A stretch of DNA of 64,000 nt from Ficedula albicollis (Eukaryota > Chordata > Aves > Passeriformes > Muscicapidae): contig NC_021675.1 in NCBI RefSeq assembly GCF_000247815.1, positions 60,915,029 to 60,979,028 of the forward strand. Reading direction: 5' to 3'. This document shows, in pieces, positions 1 to 49,990 of this stretch; position 1 is the stretch's first letter, and every line of letters starts with the position of its first letter. A model generated the notes under the pieces. That model did not search any database, was not told the DNA's origin, and saw only the letters and a program-made list of their open reading frames with translations. Made by a program: the position numbers and the translations under genes.

Positions 1-1026
1 GTCTTATAGAATAACAACTTTGGATGCTGCTGGGAACTTTATGACATCTCTGAACTGCAGAACTCCTGCATACATGTTTTGCTGTCTTAAATGCCCATAG
101 TTGTGTTCCTTTTGGGTTCCTGGGTGATCATGGAAAGATGGAGATGGTCTAATTTAAACTTACTGATTATTAACAGTTGTTAGATATTAGGAGGAGCTGT
201 CTGGATTTTTTAACTGTTGATTCTACTAGGAATGTCAACCTCACCTTAACAACGTCAATAATAGTCACCATTACATTTACTTTGTGGAGCTTATTGTCAC
301 ACAAGGCAGCACACTCCTTTTCCTGTTCTCTTTGAGTATCTTATTAGGTAGAGGTACTTCTCTGTGTTTTGAATTCTTCTCTACTGACTTTCTCATACTG
401 AAACACTTATAAAAGGTAGATAAAGCCTCATTATGTAGGAGAATAGCTGATTTCTGAAGGCAAATTCTAGGTTTTCTTTTCAGCTAGTTAATATATGAGA
501 ATCATAGCTCAGTTATGAAATGGTTGTTCTGCTCTCTGCATGAGAAAACAGAGCAGGTAGAGGAAATGTGAAAAAAAGCATTGGAAAAGCAAACTGCTTC
601 TTCTATTCCAATCTAATTGAGATATCAGCTAATGCAGATGTACAGATCTCTGTTTAGTAGCAAGCCCGATGCTTTTGCTGTCATCTCTGTGGACACAGAT
701 GTTAGCAGAACAAGTCAAAGCATTGCATTTTCACCACCAACTTGTGACCTTGGAGTCAGGATCTGGTACTACCCTGGTCTCTCCCTCTACTCAAAAGATG
801 TTTGGTGGGTAAAGTTTGGTTTTACAATTTCTTTCCTTACAGTTTCATATTGTAATCAGAAGCACAGGAACAGGATGCTTTCAGTGTCACTTTAAAGCCC
901 ATATTTAATACATTTTTAGGACAGATCTGTTAATATATTTGAATAAGAGAACTGAAAGGTTAGAAATCCATGTTCTGTAAGAATCTGTTATCACCTTGTC
1001 CCTATATTTATAGGATAAGAGGACAG

Positions 1027-1161
1027 AAAAAGAGTGATGTGATTTTTTCAGAACAGACTTCGTGTCATTTTGAGCCCCTGTCATAGAGTGAGTTAAAAAG
1101 AGTGATGTGATTTTTTCAGAACAGATTTTGTGTCATTTTGAGCCCCTGTCATAGAGTGAGT
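1027..1161 (+). repeat. Direct tandem duplication, 68-bp unit x2
   Basis: The segment starting AAAAAGAGTGATGTGATTTT occurs at about 1029 and again 68 bp later. Copies differ at two positions (ACTTCG versus ATTTTG). Confidence 0.9.
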
Positions 1162-1954
1162 GCCTGAAGGTTTGGTCCTCTAATTATGCTTCCATTTTTA
1201 GTTTCTATTTCAAATAAATGACCATTACAAACTTAGTCAATGACTACATTTTTAAAACACTTTATTTACTTTTGATTGGGGCCTTGAATATTTTGCTCTC
1301 AAAATGAAGGAACAACAATTTAGATGACTCTAGACTATTAATTTTAGCTCTGCCAGGTGAAGTCTGAATTAAGAATTTCTAATTGTGATGACACTTGCTT
1401 TTTAAATATTTGAGTAGGAGAGAGTATTAGCTAAAGAATTATAAAATTTTTCAAGTATCCCAGATTAATTTGATCTTCAAATAAAATGAAAATAGAGAGT
1501 TGAATGAAGTAAAAGCTATCCTCTACAGTGTCATATGTTTCTCTTTAAACAGTTTTGTTCACTGTCCACCTTCTGTTTACTTCTGCATAAGACATTAGGC
1601 TAGGCACTAAATCTGCAATGTTTTCCAAACAGCATAAGTGTTAAAAGGTTGTTCTTGGACAGGAAGGTTTCAAATAGATGGGAAAAAATATTAGATGTAA
1701 TTCACAAATATCATGGAGCCACGGAACTCCTGGATGAAGTGGAAACACCCTCATTCTGCTTCCCCCAGCACTTCTCAGAACCTAAGCATTCATTTCCATC
1801 CTTTTCCCCAAAAGAGCTAAAACCAAGATGTTTTGGCATTAAAGAATGAATGGCAATTATTAGCTTATGGGAGCAGGAAACAATGAAAAAACATATTTTG
1901 GTTCAATTTCAACTAAATTGTTTCCTCCCTTCATTTTTCACTTTGGCAGCCAAA

Positions 1955-2030
1955 AAAAACTCAACCAAAAAAAAAACAAAAAAAAACAAAAAAAAAACAA
2001 AACACCAAAAAAACAAAACAAAAAAAATAA
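1955..2030 (+). repeat. A-rich low-complexity tract
   Basis: Runs of A broken by single C residues, with (AAAAAAC)-like spacing. Confidence 0.85.
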
Positions 2031-5000
2031 CCCAGCCCAACCAAGAAACCCTACTCTTCTTTTCAGTGCATTAAGTATATGCATGTGTTTGTAGTTTCAG
2101 GCATTTTAAATCATAAATGTCTCAGCATATTTGCACATGATCTCCTGTATACACAAGCACTTTTTATGTGCAGTTGCTGTATGTAGGCAGGTGTCTACTT
2201 TTGCACATGGAAGCATTCATCATTTCTGTAGTTGCAATTTAGGAAGGCCACTGAAATGTGACCTCTGTTATGTTCTTTTGGAGAATTAGAAAAATATGCT
2301 GAATTATAATCTTGATGTGTAACAGACTTCAGCTTGAATCTCACATTACTTTCATCCATTTCACCAGAAGGAACCCTCTGACTTATCTAGGTTTTGTTGA
2401 TTCTACAATGGAGTAATGGAAGCAAAGACAACTGTTGGAAGGAAAGCTCATCTAATAAAGATTCACTTGTCATTTTGTCTTTTGAAAACAGTAGGCTTTA
2501 AATATCACTGTAGTACGTAGTCATTGCTATCTGTCCCTGCCAGCCCATGTCCCCCTGGAAAATCTTTCATTAATAACATTTTTCCTGTGACTTAAGGGGA
2601 GCACTACCCTTTGGCAGTGGCCACACTAAAGTACATCCTTCCATGCCAACTCTCATCACTTTACTCCTCAGATAGGTAATTTCTGCACAGATGTGGGTGT
2701 CTTGCTGTATGTTCAAAGACACTGTAATAATATGAACTACAATAGGCAGAACAAAAAGAAGATTGTCACATTTATTTGCTTTTTAAGGGATATTGTCATC
2801 ACTTGTAGTAAAGGTCTCCTTGAAGCAAAGGACTCAGCTCTTTAAACTCACCATAAATTGACAAGAGACTTCTAACTAATCCTTTTATGTAGAAGACAAC
2901 TGAGAAAGATGCTGTTTTTTTAATGTAAATGGCTTTTGATATCTAGTGAACTGTAAGGTAAATTAAATATTAAATCTGAAATTGCAATTGTGTTATAAAA
3001 ATTAGCAGAGAGGTCTGAGAGTTAAAAAATATTTTGACAATACAGTAAGTTCACTGATCATTTTATTTTCATCTAATATGATTTATTACTGGAAAGGAGA
3101 CCTCATATATGGAACAAGGTATAAATATAACTTTTTTACAAAGCTCTGTGACTGCTTCCATTTAAAAAAAGACAGAAATAATTGTTGAAATAATTAACTA
3201 GTATCTCTAATAGTGTGGTTTCCTTTCCCAGCTTGATAATATACTCACTGTTAGCTACTGAAGTTTAGATCTGTAAAGAATTTTGGGTGCATGCTTGGGC
3301 AGTTTGCTTAGGTACTGTGCAGAGGAATTTAGACAAATTATGCACGAGAAAGCCCTTGAGATTGCCCATATTACCTGTATGTGGGGCCCTCAACTGACCC
3401 CGATTCAAATCCTGGGTTTTACTGTCAATAGCTCTATACTTTTGAAGCCTCTAGAGGCCCTACTCCACCCCCAAGTGACATATGAAGTTAGCAGAGTGTG
3501 CCAACAGGGCAGTTCATCACTGTGCAGACACTGCCAGTGCCCTGTTTTGAACATCACAGTTGATGGCAAACTCATGTAGAGGAGAGCAAAAGCCAGTGCA
3601 GCACTTGGAAGATTAAGGCAGTGAGTCTAGAATGAAAGAGGCTTCTGATTTCAAACAAAAGTAACTGTGCATCACACAATTGTCATCACTACTCCTCAGT
3701 ACAGCAGCAAAACTTGCACAGTTTTAGTTGCAACATTAAACATCAGAATAAATTCCCCGTGTGACCTTTGTGACCTTGGTGGGAAAATGCTGTGGGATCA
3801 CTCCCACCACTCTGAGGTCTTTGAGTGTTCTCAGGTATTCATGAGTAAAGCAAAACACGCAGACAGGAGATGACACAGCCACTGCTGCTCATCTGAGCAA
3901 GGAGTCTCTATTGAATAGGTCTTGTCTGTTGAACAGAATCAACTGGAAAAGATTATCATTGCATATAATTTCTGTTAAATTAACTCTGCCTGATTATGAG
4001 CTTTATCAGGAACAGAAATAACCAGCAATCCTACAGCAAATAGTTTAAATGAGTTAGCTTAAAAACTGCATTAAACTGTCTTATCTATCAAATGATGCAA
4101 TCAAATTAAAAAATTATGTGCTCATAAATGAACTAGGAACAAATGCACAAAGTTGTTATGGCAACTGAAACACTGAAGTTAAAATTATGAATCCTAAATT
4201 CTTGCAAATAAAAGTAAATTAATTTCCAAGGTAATTGGAATTTCTTCCAAAATTATTTATCACAGCATCATCTTTTATAGTTTCACCAGAATTGATTTGA
4301 TGTCTTTCTAATGAAATATAGTTAATCAAGAGGAAGGTTTTAGTAGCTTATGAATTGCTATCATCTTGATATATAACTTCTAATCATCAGTTACACTTGC
4401 TGCACCATTCCATTTTTTTTTCATTCATATGATTTTATTCATCATATATATTATATATTTTGCACCTGAGCAATTATATTGTGATTGCTGTTATGTATTG
4501 CTTTATTGTAGCTCATATTTTTTGTCTAATCCATTGAATCCTACTTAATACATGCCTTTGTTACTTTGAAAAAATACTTCTTTTTTTTTCTAGTGATCTT
4601 TAGCAGTACATTTGAATGTGCTCATGCAAGTTGTCTGCAACACGTGCTACTGCAGCAACAGCATTAATAAGCATGAAGACTTTTTTTTCATACAGTTTGT
4701 TAAAGTGGATGTGTGTAAAATGCCTCATTCCTTGAAAAATTTACCCCAGGAATTCTAAAGCTATATGTCTGCATTTGTAATGGAGTTTGTCACTGGGACA
4801 CTTTCTTAAATCTTGGGATTTTATTTAAGCCAGAGAATGTTGGGAACACTGGTGTCATTACTGTGCTCTGTGAGACCACAGAGTGGTCTTCAGTCTGTAG
4901 AATCAGAACAGCCATAAAAAAATTAGTTGGGGGGGTGGGAGTTGTTGGTTTTTTGTTGTTTTGTTTTTTGGTTTTTTTTCCAAGAGGCTGGACAAACATG

Positions 5001-5295
5001 CAGAAATGTAATTTCAGCCTTTTGCTAAAAATCCACAGAGGAGAATGTTACAGTTCACCCCCTGAAGCAGTCACTTTGCTGTTTGTACATATTACATATG
5101 GTTTGTACATAGCTGCTATATTATTCTAGTAGATTTTGCATAATTTTCAGAGTAATTTCAATAGTTTTTCCATCATTATAGGGTGTGGAATTGGGCAATA
5201 TTTACCTAATCTGTATCTATAATCCTGATATTTTCTAATTTCTCACTCTAGTGGGTCAGAATAAGCAACTTCAACATCTTGAATCATTACTTCTA

Positions 5296-6135
5296 CAGAA
5301 TTCTAGAATCATGGAATCATTGAGGTCAGAAGTGACCTCTGGAGATGATCTGGTCAAACATGTTAGCTCACACAGCCCCACCCAGAGCCAATCACACAGA
5401 GCTATTCCCAAATGGCTTTTGAATATCTCCAAGGGTGGAGACTCACAATCTCTCTGGGCCCTTGTAGCAGTGCACCCTCACAGCAGAAATGTTGCATTCT
5501 GGTGTTCAGAGAAAACTTCCTGTGTTTCATTTGAAGTCTGTTCCCTCTGGTCCTGTCACTGGGCACCACTGAAGACCTGGCTCCAATCCTAGCAAAGAAT
5601 CTTCTTTGTACCTTCCCTCCAGGTATTTATAGACTTTGACAGTTTCCCCCAAGCCTTTCCTTTGGGCTGAACAGTCCCACTTGTCTCTTCCTCTCCTCTC
5701 CCAAGAGCTGCTCCAGCCCCTTCATCACCTTCACAGCCTTTTATTGGACTCCCTCCAGTTCCATCTCTCCCTTGTACTGGGGAGCCCAGAATTGAACCCG
5801 TGTAAACTCACCAGCACTGAGGAGAAGGAGTCAGAGAATCATGTGCCTGTATCTTGTAAGTTTTTCCTTGTCCTTCGTCTTTCTTGCCCTTCCTCCAGGT
5901 CTCTTTGAAGACAGCTCTTTACTCTATAACAAGACTCTGCATATATTTGTTGTACTTCTCAGCTTTATCTATTCCAGTGAAAAACCCAATTCTTTCAATC
6001 ATTCTTCATTGGTTGCATTTTCTAAGCAGCTTATGAGTCATTTTGCCCCTCTTCAACTTAATTTTAGTGGGTCTGTAAATATGCATATAACATCCAAAAT
6101 TAGACACAATATTCTTCCAGAGGCTTCACCAGTGC
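5296..6135 (-). mobile_element. CR1-type LINE fragment, 3' end, antisense
   Basis: Begins AGAATCATGGAATCATTGAG and continues with AGTGACCTCTGGAGATGATC, then the CR1-like order of short motifs (resolved blocks about the TCCAGCCC, GGACTCCCTCCAG and GGGGAGCCCAGAATTG elements). This is the antisense of the CR1 3' region. It is diverged and has no open reading frame, so it is an old truncated copy. Boundaries are approximate. Confidence 0.75.
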
Positions 6136-7645
6136 CAAGTTTATAAAAATAATTACCTCCATGTCTTCTATTTTCAAGTTCTGAGTATAATCTAGAATTA
6201 GTCTTCCTTATTTTGCAGCAAGACTGCATTCTTGTTTTAATTCCACAAAATTCCCCAAGTCTTTTATTTGATATTTAAAAGTTATTTCTAGGGTTTTTTT
6301 TCTACTTTTTATGTGGGTTTGGGTTTCTTTTTTCTCAAGGAGTACTTTCTGCTCTTGGTTTTGAAGTATTTCATCATTTTGATTTCTGAATATTGCTTCC
6401 ATCAAAGTCCACGCCCTTCCTGATGTGTTACCTGCAAAATTTTTTGTCTTTTTTATTTGACCACAAGTGTTAATGAAAATATTGACTGTAGACCCGTCAT
6501 ATCTTTGTGATACAGATCTCCAAATATTCTTTATTTGATAACCACCTTTTGAAAATGGATTCTTTTAATTCAGTATGTATTTCCATTCCTCTTCACAGTG
6601 ATTTTATCTGCACTGATGTGTTCTTTTTTACATTGAGAACAATGTCAGCTAGAAATGTGTAACAGTTCCAGCAAAGGTCAAAATATGCTACATTTTTTCC
6701 TTTCCTTTATCCACTAAGCCAGTTACCCTGTAAAAGGAGGAAATTACATTAGTTTGACATGATTTGGTTTTGATAAATCCTAGTAGCTGTTTGTTATCAT
6801 TTTAATTATCTCCAAGGTGCTTAAAAGTGGATAGCTCAATAATTTGTTTGATATCTCTGTGGATATCAAAATTAATTCTCTAACTCTCTGAGCTCTGTTT
6901 TGCTGTTTTATATCTCTGGTTATATATACACGCATAAATGTGAATGTGTGGTCGTGTGTGCATATTTATATATATAAGCAACATGTTTCCTTTGCCATAG
7001 TTATTTGGAATCACCCTCATGAGGTTTCAAAGATCATTAATTGTATTTCAGAGATTATGTTTTCAGGAGAATGTCATTATTCTGTTCTGCCTTGAACTCA
7101 AAACACCATCCCCTTTCTTCCTCTCTCCTTGACTAATCTGCCTGAGATAGCTAACACAAATGGAGACAATTTCATTTGTTCTGTAGAAAATACTTTTCTT
7201 GAGGCAGCAGGAGTGAAGCTTTAACAGGACTTGGCTACTTACACTTGAATGTATTTTTTAATACATGAGTTAATAAAAGAAATGTAGTAAATTTGTGAAG
7301 TTTTGTGATGTCTGGAGCAGCAGTCACTGAGGTAGGTAGTTGCATAAGCACATGGTGAAGTCTGCCTCACGTTAGTACCTTGTATGGAGGAACAAAGATT
7401 TTAGGAAAGAGGTACAGGTATTTTGCATGCAAAAGACACTTCATGTCTGTCAACAAATCCAGTCATATTGAAACAGGCATTATGGAAAAAGCAAGAGACC
7501 ACCTAAGTAGACACTTTATTGAGTATGTAACTACTCAATAGTGAAAAAGATTATATGGTGACAGCAGCTCTCAGGATCCAGCTGAACCAGAAAAAGGAAC
7601 CAAACCCTTAGGCTCAATGAGAGAAATGGGACCACACACCTCTTT

Positions 7646-7733
7646 GCACATGCAGCCAGTGGACTGAGCCACATTTTTTAGTTTGATGTGCACATGAAGC
7701 CAGTGGACTGAGCCACATTTTTTAGTTTGTGTG
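7646..7733 (+). repeat. Direct tandem duplication, 44-bp unit x2
   Basis: GCACATGCAGCCAGTGGACT and GCACATGAAGCCAGTGGACT start 44 bp apart and each runs into ACATTTTTTAGTTTG. One mismatch seen. Confidence 0.9.
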
Positions 7734-7848
7734 TGTTGCTTCTACTTCTGAGCCGTGGGTGCTTTTAGAAGGAAAGGAATTAGATGATGTGTGTGTTGCT
7801 TCTACCTCTGAGCCGTGGGTGCTTTTAGAAGGAAAGGAATTAGATGAT
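7729..7848 (+). repeat. Direct tandem duplication, 60-bp unit x2
   Basis: GTGTGTTGCTTCTAC followed by TCTGAGCCGTGGGTGC and AGGAATTAGATGAT occurs at 7731 and 7791. One mismatch (TT versus CT). It abuts the 44-bp duplication upstream. Confidence 0.9.
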
Positions 7849-8332
7849 CCAAGTCCTTTAATCTCAGATCCCTAAAAGAAAAGAGTAAGACATGCAATGA
7901 GTAAATGCATGTGTTTGTGTTTAATTAACTGCAGTGCTGGTGGTGTGGTTTCCTGTGAGCGTGGGTTGTCCAGACATTATAATGTGAGCAGTGTGGGCAA
8001 TAACCTTTTGATATCTACATCTCTCTGCTGTGGAGGAGAAGCAAAGGCATCAGAAAGGAAAAGGGGGAAATCTTGTCTCTGTGAGCTATTTTTCAGCCTT
8101 TATGTTAGATTTCAGAGCTGTAGGCCTTTTACCAGGGAACATGCTTCTTGTATTGCCTCTGTGCTGTAGAGAATCAACCACTTCTGGTCCACCCCAGTTC
8201 CAATCTGAACCTGGTATTCAGGACAAGAGAAATGACTGGGCATTGCCGAATGCTTTTAGTAAAACTGTACTGTTCCTGCTATGTCTGGATTTGGACAAAA
8301 CTGAGGGTAAAACAAAAGGAATTAATTACTTT

Positions 8333-9212
8333 GGAGAATGATACTAAAGCTTGGAATATGAACTCTGTGTAGTATGAACTACACAGAAATTGTTGGCTTC
8401 AGAATTAACCTTAAATTCTTTGGCAAGTGAGTCCCATAAGCCTGATACAAACCACAAATACATTTTACTTTTGCCCGAATAGAGTCTTTATCCTTTCTAA
8501 TTTGTTGTTGGATGTCACACATACCCATTTTGTTTTGGAAATAAAGATTCTGACTTAGAAAATGTTGGCTGCTTTGAAAGTACAGCTTGTTTCTTAAAGT
8601 GATGAGATTTCTTTTTTTTAAAAATTTTTTCCCCCACAAAAACTGTACAGTTTGTGGCTGGGTTTTGTTATACATTGAACTGTCTGAAATGAAGAAGAGG
8701 CTCTGAGTTCTCCAGCACAATGTGGAGACGTAGTTCTTAAAGTGATGAGATTTCTTTTTTTTTTAAATTTTTTCCCCCACAAAAACTCTACAGTTTGTGG
8801 CTGGGGTTTTGGAGAATGATACTAAAGCTTGGAATATGAACTCTGTGTAGTATGAACTACACAGAAATTGTTGGCTTCAGAATTAACCTTAAATTCTTTG
8901 GCAAGTGAGTCCCATAAGCCTGATACAAACCACAAATACATTTTACTTTTGCCCGAATAGAGTCTTTATCCTTTCTAATTTGTTGTTGGATGTCACACAT
9001 ACCCATTTTGTTTTGGAAATAAAGATTCTGACTTAGAAAATGTTGGCTGCTTTGAAAGTACAGCTTGTTTCTTAAAGTGATGAGATTTCTTTTTTTTAAA
9101 AATTTTTTCCCCCACAAAAACTGTACAGTTTGTGGCTGGGTTTTGTTATACATTGAACTGTCTGAAATGAAGAAGAGGCTCTGAGTTCTCCAGCGCAATG
9201 TGGAGACGTAGT
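8333..9212 (+). repeat. Full-partial-full duplication (402 + 76 + 402 bp)
   Basis: 8333-8734 recurs at 8811-9212 (478-bp offset, about one substitution). Between them 8735-8810 is a third, partial copy of the internal segment 8592-8663 (TCTTAAAGTGATGAGATTTC through CAGTTTGTGGCTGGG), with changes in its T and A runs and one substitution. No gene function apparent; the matching 113-codon minus-strand open frames in both full copies do not resemble a protein I know. Confidence 0.9.
8364..8387 (+). repeat. Perfect 10-bp inverted repeat (hairpin), repeated at 8842-8865
   Basis: TCTGTGTAGT and ACTACACAGA separated by the loop ATGA. It lies about 30 bp inside the left edge of each long copy of the 8333-9212 duplication. 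Confidence 0.85.
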
Positions 9213-9760
9213 GTATTCCTTAGAAATTAATACAGTATCATGATAATGCTGTGAGTTCAACAATAGCACATTGCCATTTGAAGACTGTAGGAATTAACAC
9301 AAAATACCACAACAAGAACAGCTGAAGTAACTGCAAATCATAAGGAATGAGTGACAGAGCTGGAAACTGACTCTGGTGATCCGGGATTCTGCTCCCTGAT
9401 CTGAACTTCCTGCTAAAATCTGAGAGCTCTGTCTGTTTCACATAGCAAGATAATAGACAAAAATTTTTGATTCTAAGTTAGAAAATATTATTTCCCATTA
9501 AATTTCTGGATAGTTTTCTAGGGAAAAAACCCTTCAATATATGAGTTATATCTCTTCATTGGAAAGTTTCATACAAATGACAACTATTTCCTAACTAGAC
9601 TCATTGTACATAGAAGAGGAATAAAAGTGGAAAAAAAATTAATCTGGGACCTTTTAGCAGAGAACTATGACTGTGTATAGGAAAAGATAGGACTGAAATT
9701 TTGAATCTCAGCTCTATGGTATTTCTCAGCAGTAAGAGTTTACTTTTGGTTTTTGTTCAG

Positions 9761-46858
<37,098 letters not shown>

Positions 46859-49765
46859 TATTTGCAGCTGAACACAAAAACCGAAAGACTCTTCTCTGTA
46901 CCGTTTTATTTTTCCCTGGTGATGTCCCAAAATTGCAAATATGGCTGTAAATGCTGATGGAGAGGAGGTTTCTTATCAGTCCTGTGGAAAAAAACGCATC
47001 CATCATCAGTTACTAAGGGTGAAGGATAACATGTCTTGTTTTCACTCTATGGCCTGGGAACTCATTATGATTGAAACTCAAACTGTAGTAGCAAATTTGT
47101 AGCCCTAGGCACCTTCAATGCCACCTTGTTTCTTTTCTGTATATGCTCTATTTCTTTATGTTTATTTTCAGAATAATTGACTGTAACTTTGTAATTATAT
47201 TTTTAATTGAGGCGTTTAGTGGAAGGCTGGGAGTCTTCAGCCCAAAAAGGTGATTTTTACACAAGTGACTAGACCAGAAGAGATGGTTGGTTGATCACAA
47301 TGACAATTTTTTTAGGAGGTCAAGTGTTCCTGTACTAGAAAAGGACTGAGTGAGGGACAAATGCACTCCTAGTTGAGACAAGCTCTTAACTTAAACATGT
47401 GTGAGACAATCTAACAAATTTAGTCTTAGGCCCTTCTGAGGATTAAAAGAAGTAAAATGTTAATTAGGATATCTTGTAATATACAATAATGCTCTTGTAA
47501 GTGTAGCAAGTCCTGACAAACGACAGCACCAGTATCTCCCCCAATCCCACCACATGTGAAAGAAAAACACCAGCTTGATGCTATTCCAGACCAGGTGCCT
47601 TCACTTGCAGTCATTTTAGTTGCTCTTTTCTTTTCTCCTGAGCGAGCCCCTCTGGTTTGATGGCAGCTGCCAGATGAGTTATCCTGTTAAACCCTAGGCT
47701 GGTGGCCTGTCTCTTTTTAAATTTCCAGAGTGTAAATACCTCTTTTATGCAGTTTTCTTTGTACGGTTATTTTTTTAAAACTTCCTATGGGGGCAGCTGT
47801 GCCGGGTGGGTCAGAGCTCTGCTCTGGGAGGGGCTGGGTAGCACTGCCTCTCCTTCCCACAGCATCCATGTTTGGGATTTCCTCTGGCATCTGCCCTTGC
47901 TGGCAGGAGTGGGCAAACCCCAACCTGACCTTTTCTGCTTGGGTTGGTTTGACAATGCAAAGGGTCATGGGGATGATGGGAAGGGATTTAGGGCTTCCTG
48001 TTTCCTTCCCATCTCCACAGGGCGTCTCAGCCCCTACCACTGCTGGCCCCTTTCCTGCAGGGAGGGCAGGGGAAGGACTTCTGGAGGAGCTGCCTGCAGA
48101 AAGGCTTGTGAGTCAGGTCCTTGTTTCCTAATCCCAGTTTTGTCAGTTGGGTCAGTGTTTCCTAGTCTCATCCTCTGCATCCCCAGGGAATGGCAGTGCA
48201 GTGAATTCACACTCCTCTTGTCTTTTCTCTGTGGTTTATTCTAGCCATGTAGGAAAACAAGCATAGTGTGGTGAGTTTAAATGTCTGGCATCCTGTGTGT
48301 CACAGCTGCCTGGGATTAGGATGCTTCTCTCAGAAACCTATATAATCTCTTCACTTTTTGCCTTTGATAGAGAATAAATAACTCTGTACTCACTGAATGT
48401 CATACTAGTCATGCCAGTGACAAGCTCGCACACCACCTTGTTTAAGAAGGATACAGATAGTTCATTGTCCAGAATATGCAAACAGAAAACAATGAATGCT
48501 AGTCAAATAGAAAAGAACTGTCTTAAAAGCAGTGTATGCACTGGAATCATTCTTCCATGTAGCTGTGAATACAGAGCATATTATCATCAAATGCAATTGA
48601 TTGGGATGTAGTAATTCAGTGTAGTACTGTAGGCTCTCATGAACCCCATAGGATGTACGTGTAAAGCACAAGAAAATTTAGATTATAAACTTACTGTAAG
48701 TAAGAAACCAGGTGGAAAAGTTAGAGTGAAGATTCTGAAAAGCACTTGCAAACTGCTCAGGAAACGAATTAAAAAATAGTTCAAAAATTTCTGCCTATTT
48801 AGTTGTATAGTGCCATGTAAACTTATTAACAGAGAAGCAATGCCCTGGCTGACTGTTGTATACCAGACTGTGGAAATCCAAGGTCTTAAATGTATCTGAG
48901 TCTGGATTTCTTGAAGAGAAGTGGATGTACAAAATATGCTGTGAATTGGAAACTCTTGGGATCATTGCACCAGGGGCTTTCCCTCCTCACCAGCTCTTCT
49001 TGCTTTTTCTAGTGGAAATGAGCTGGAGCAGAGAATAAAATAGCATTGCTAACATCTTACTTGTTCCTGTGAAATAAATCTGAAATAGGTTGTTTGTATA
49101 GGGCAAGTGAGTGGCAAACCAGCTTCATGAACAAGGAATGGGATGGATGCTCCAGCTTGGGGTTGTTCTCACATGGTTAGTTTGATTGGCAAAGGTCACA
49201 CGTCTAATTTATGTGTTAACAGCTACTTTTATACATTTAATTCAGGATGATTTGTGTCTCTGAACACAGGAGTCTTTTGGAACATGGTAGAATATTTAAC
49301 TGCTTCATACTCTAATTAACACTTAGCACAATGTAGTGCCTGTAATATTTTTTCTGATGCTTATTAATTTGATTCATGCAGGCTCCTGTGAGGTTGGTTT
49401 GTCATGTCTTAAAAACACTGTTTTCTAAAGATGTGTTGGTATTGCCATAACTGTATTACTAATACCCAGCAGATAATAAAGGAAGCCTTTGATTTCCTCA
49501 CAAGAATAACTTTAAAATGAATTATTTTAAAACTGAGAAAGTACCATTTTCTCATTCATGGTGTCTTGGTTTATCTGTAAATGAAAAGACTCACTAGTGC
49601 TAGTTTTCAAATCTCTTGCACTACATCCATGATATCTTCTTTTATCTTTTATCTTCTTTTAACTTTTTATTCTTTATATGTATCTAAAATCCTGATACAT
49701 GGGTGTTCAGAAACACAGAGTTGCTTCTATGCACAAGTGCTAGTCACACATGTGAAGTTTTTTAG

Positions 49766-49990
49766 TGGAGAAGGGTGATGTGGTGGCTAAGAAACAGAAG
49801 ATGACTGTCAGATACCTGGATTCTGTACCCAGACTTTGAGCAAGTTACTTCCCTTGTATGTGCTCCAGTTTCCCCACCTATAAAATAGGTCTGATAGTAA
49901 TTACCTACCTCACAGGGGTGTTGTGAGGCTAAATTAATTACTGTTTGTTCAGGATCATCAGAGCCTAAGAATTTTGTGAGCATAAATTAT
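49766..49990 (+). mobile_element. MIR-type SINE
   Basis: Reads in MIR order: GATGTGGTGGCTAAGAA, GAGCAAGTTACTTCCCTTGT, CTCCAGTTTCCCCACCTATA, AAATAGGTCTGATAG, TACCTACCTCACAGGGGTGT and TGTGAGGCTAAAT. These are the promoter-proximal and core segments of the ancient amniote MIR family. It lies inside the likely SORCS1 3' UTR. Confidence 0.75.

Larger units (their letters stand above)
1..9760 (+). other. SORCS1: SORCS1 intron (5' end outside window)
   Basis: No SORCS1 exon or other gene recognised. It holds local duplications at 1027-1161, 7646-7733, 7729-7848 and 8333-9212, an A-rich tract at about 1955-2030, G- and T-rich homopolymers around 4925-4980, and a CR1 fragment at about 5296-6135. Open frames here are short and look like chance. 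Confidence 0.8.

Noticed and set aside
617..895. 92-codon open frame near the window start, considered as an upstream SORCS1 exon
   Set aside because: Does not match the VPS10 propeller and lacks matching splice sites in a compatible phase.
8379..9198. Two near-identical 113-codon minus-strand open frames
   Set aside because: Their identity is explained by the DNA duplication; the sequence does not look like a protein and the same strand has no supporting signals.
9320..9440. Possible MIR/L2 remnant (GAGTGACAGAGCTGGAAACT)
   Set aside because: Only one short motif resembles the consensus; too little to support a call.
47702..48244. 180-codon + strand open frame in the SORCS1 3' UTR
   Set aside because: Lies after the stop in GC-richer UTR sequence, with no recognisable domain; open by composition.
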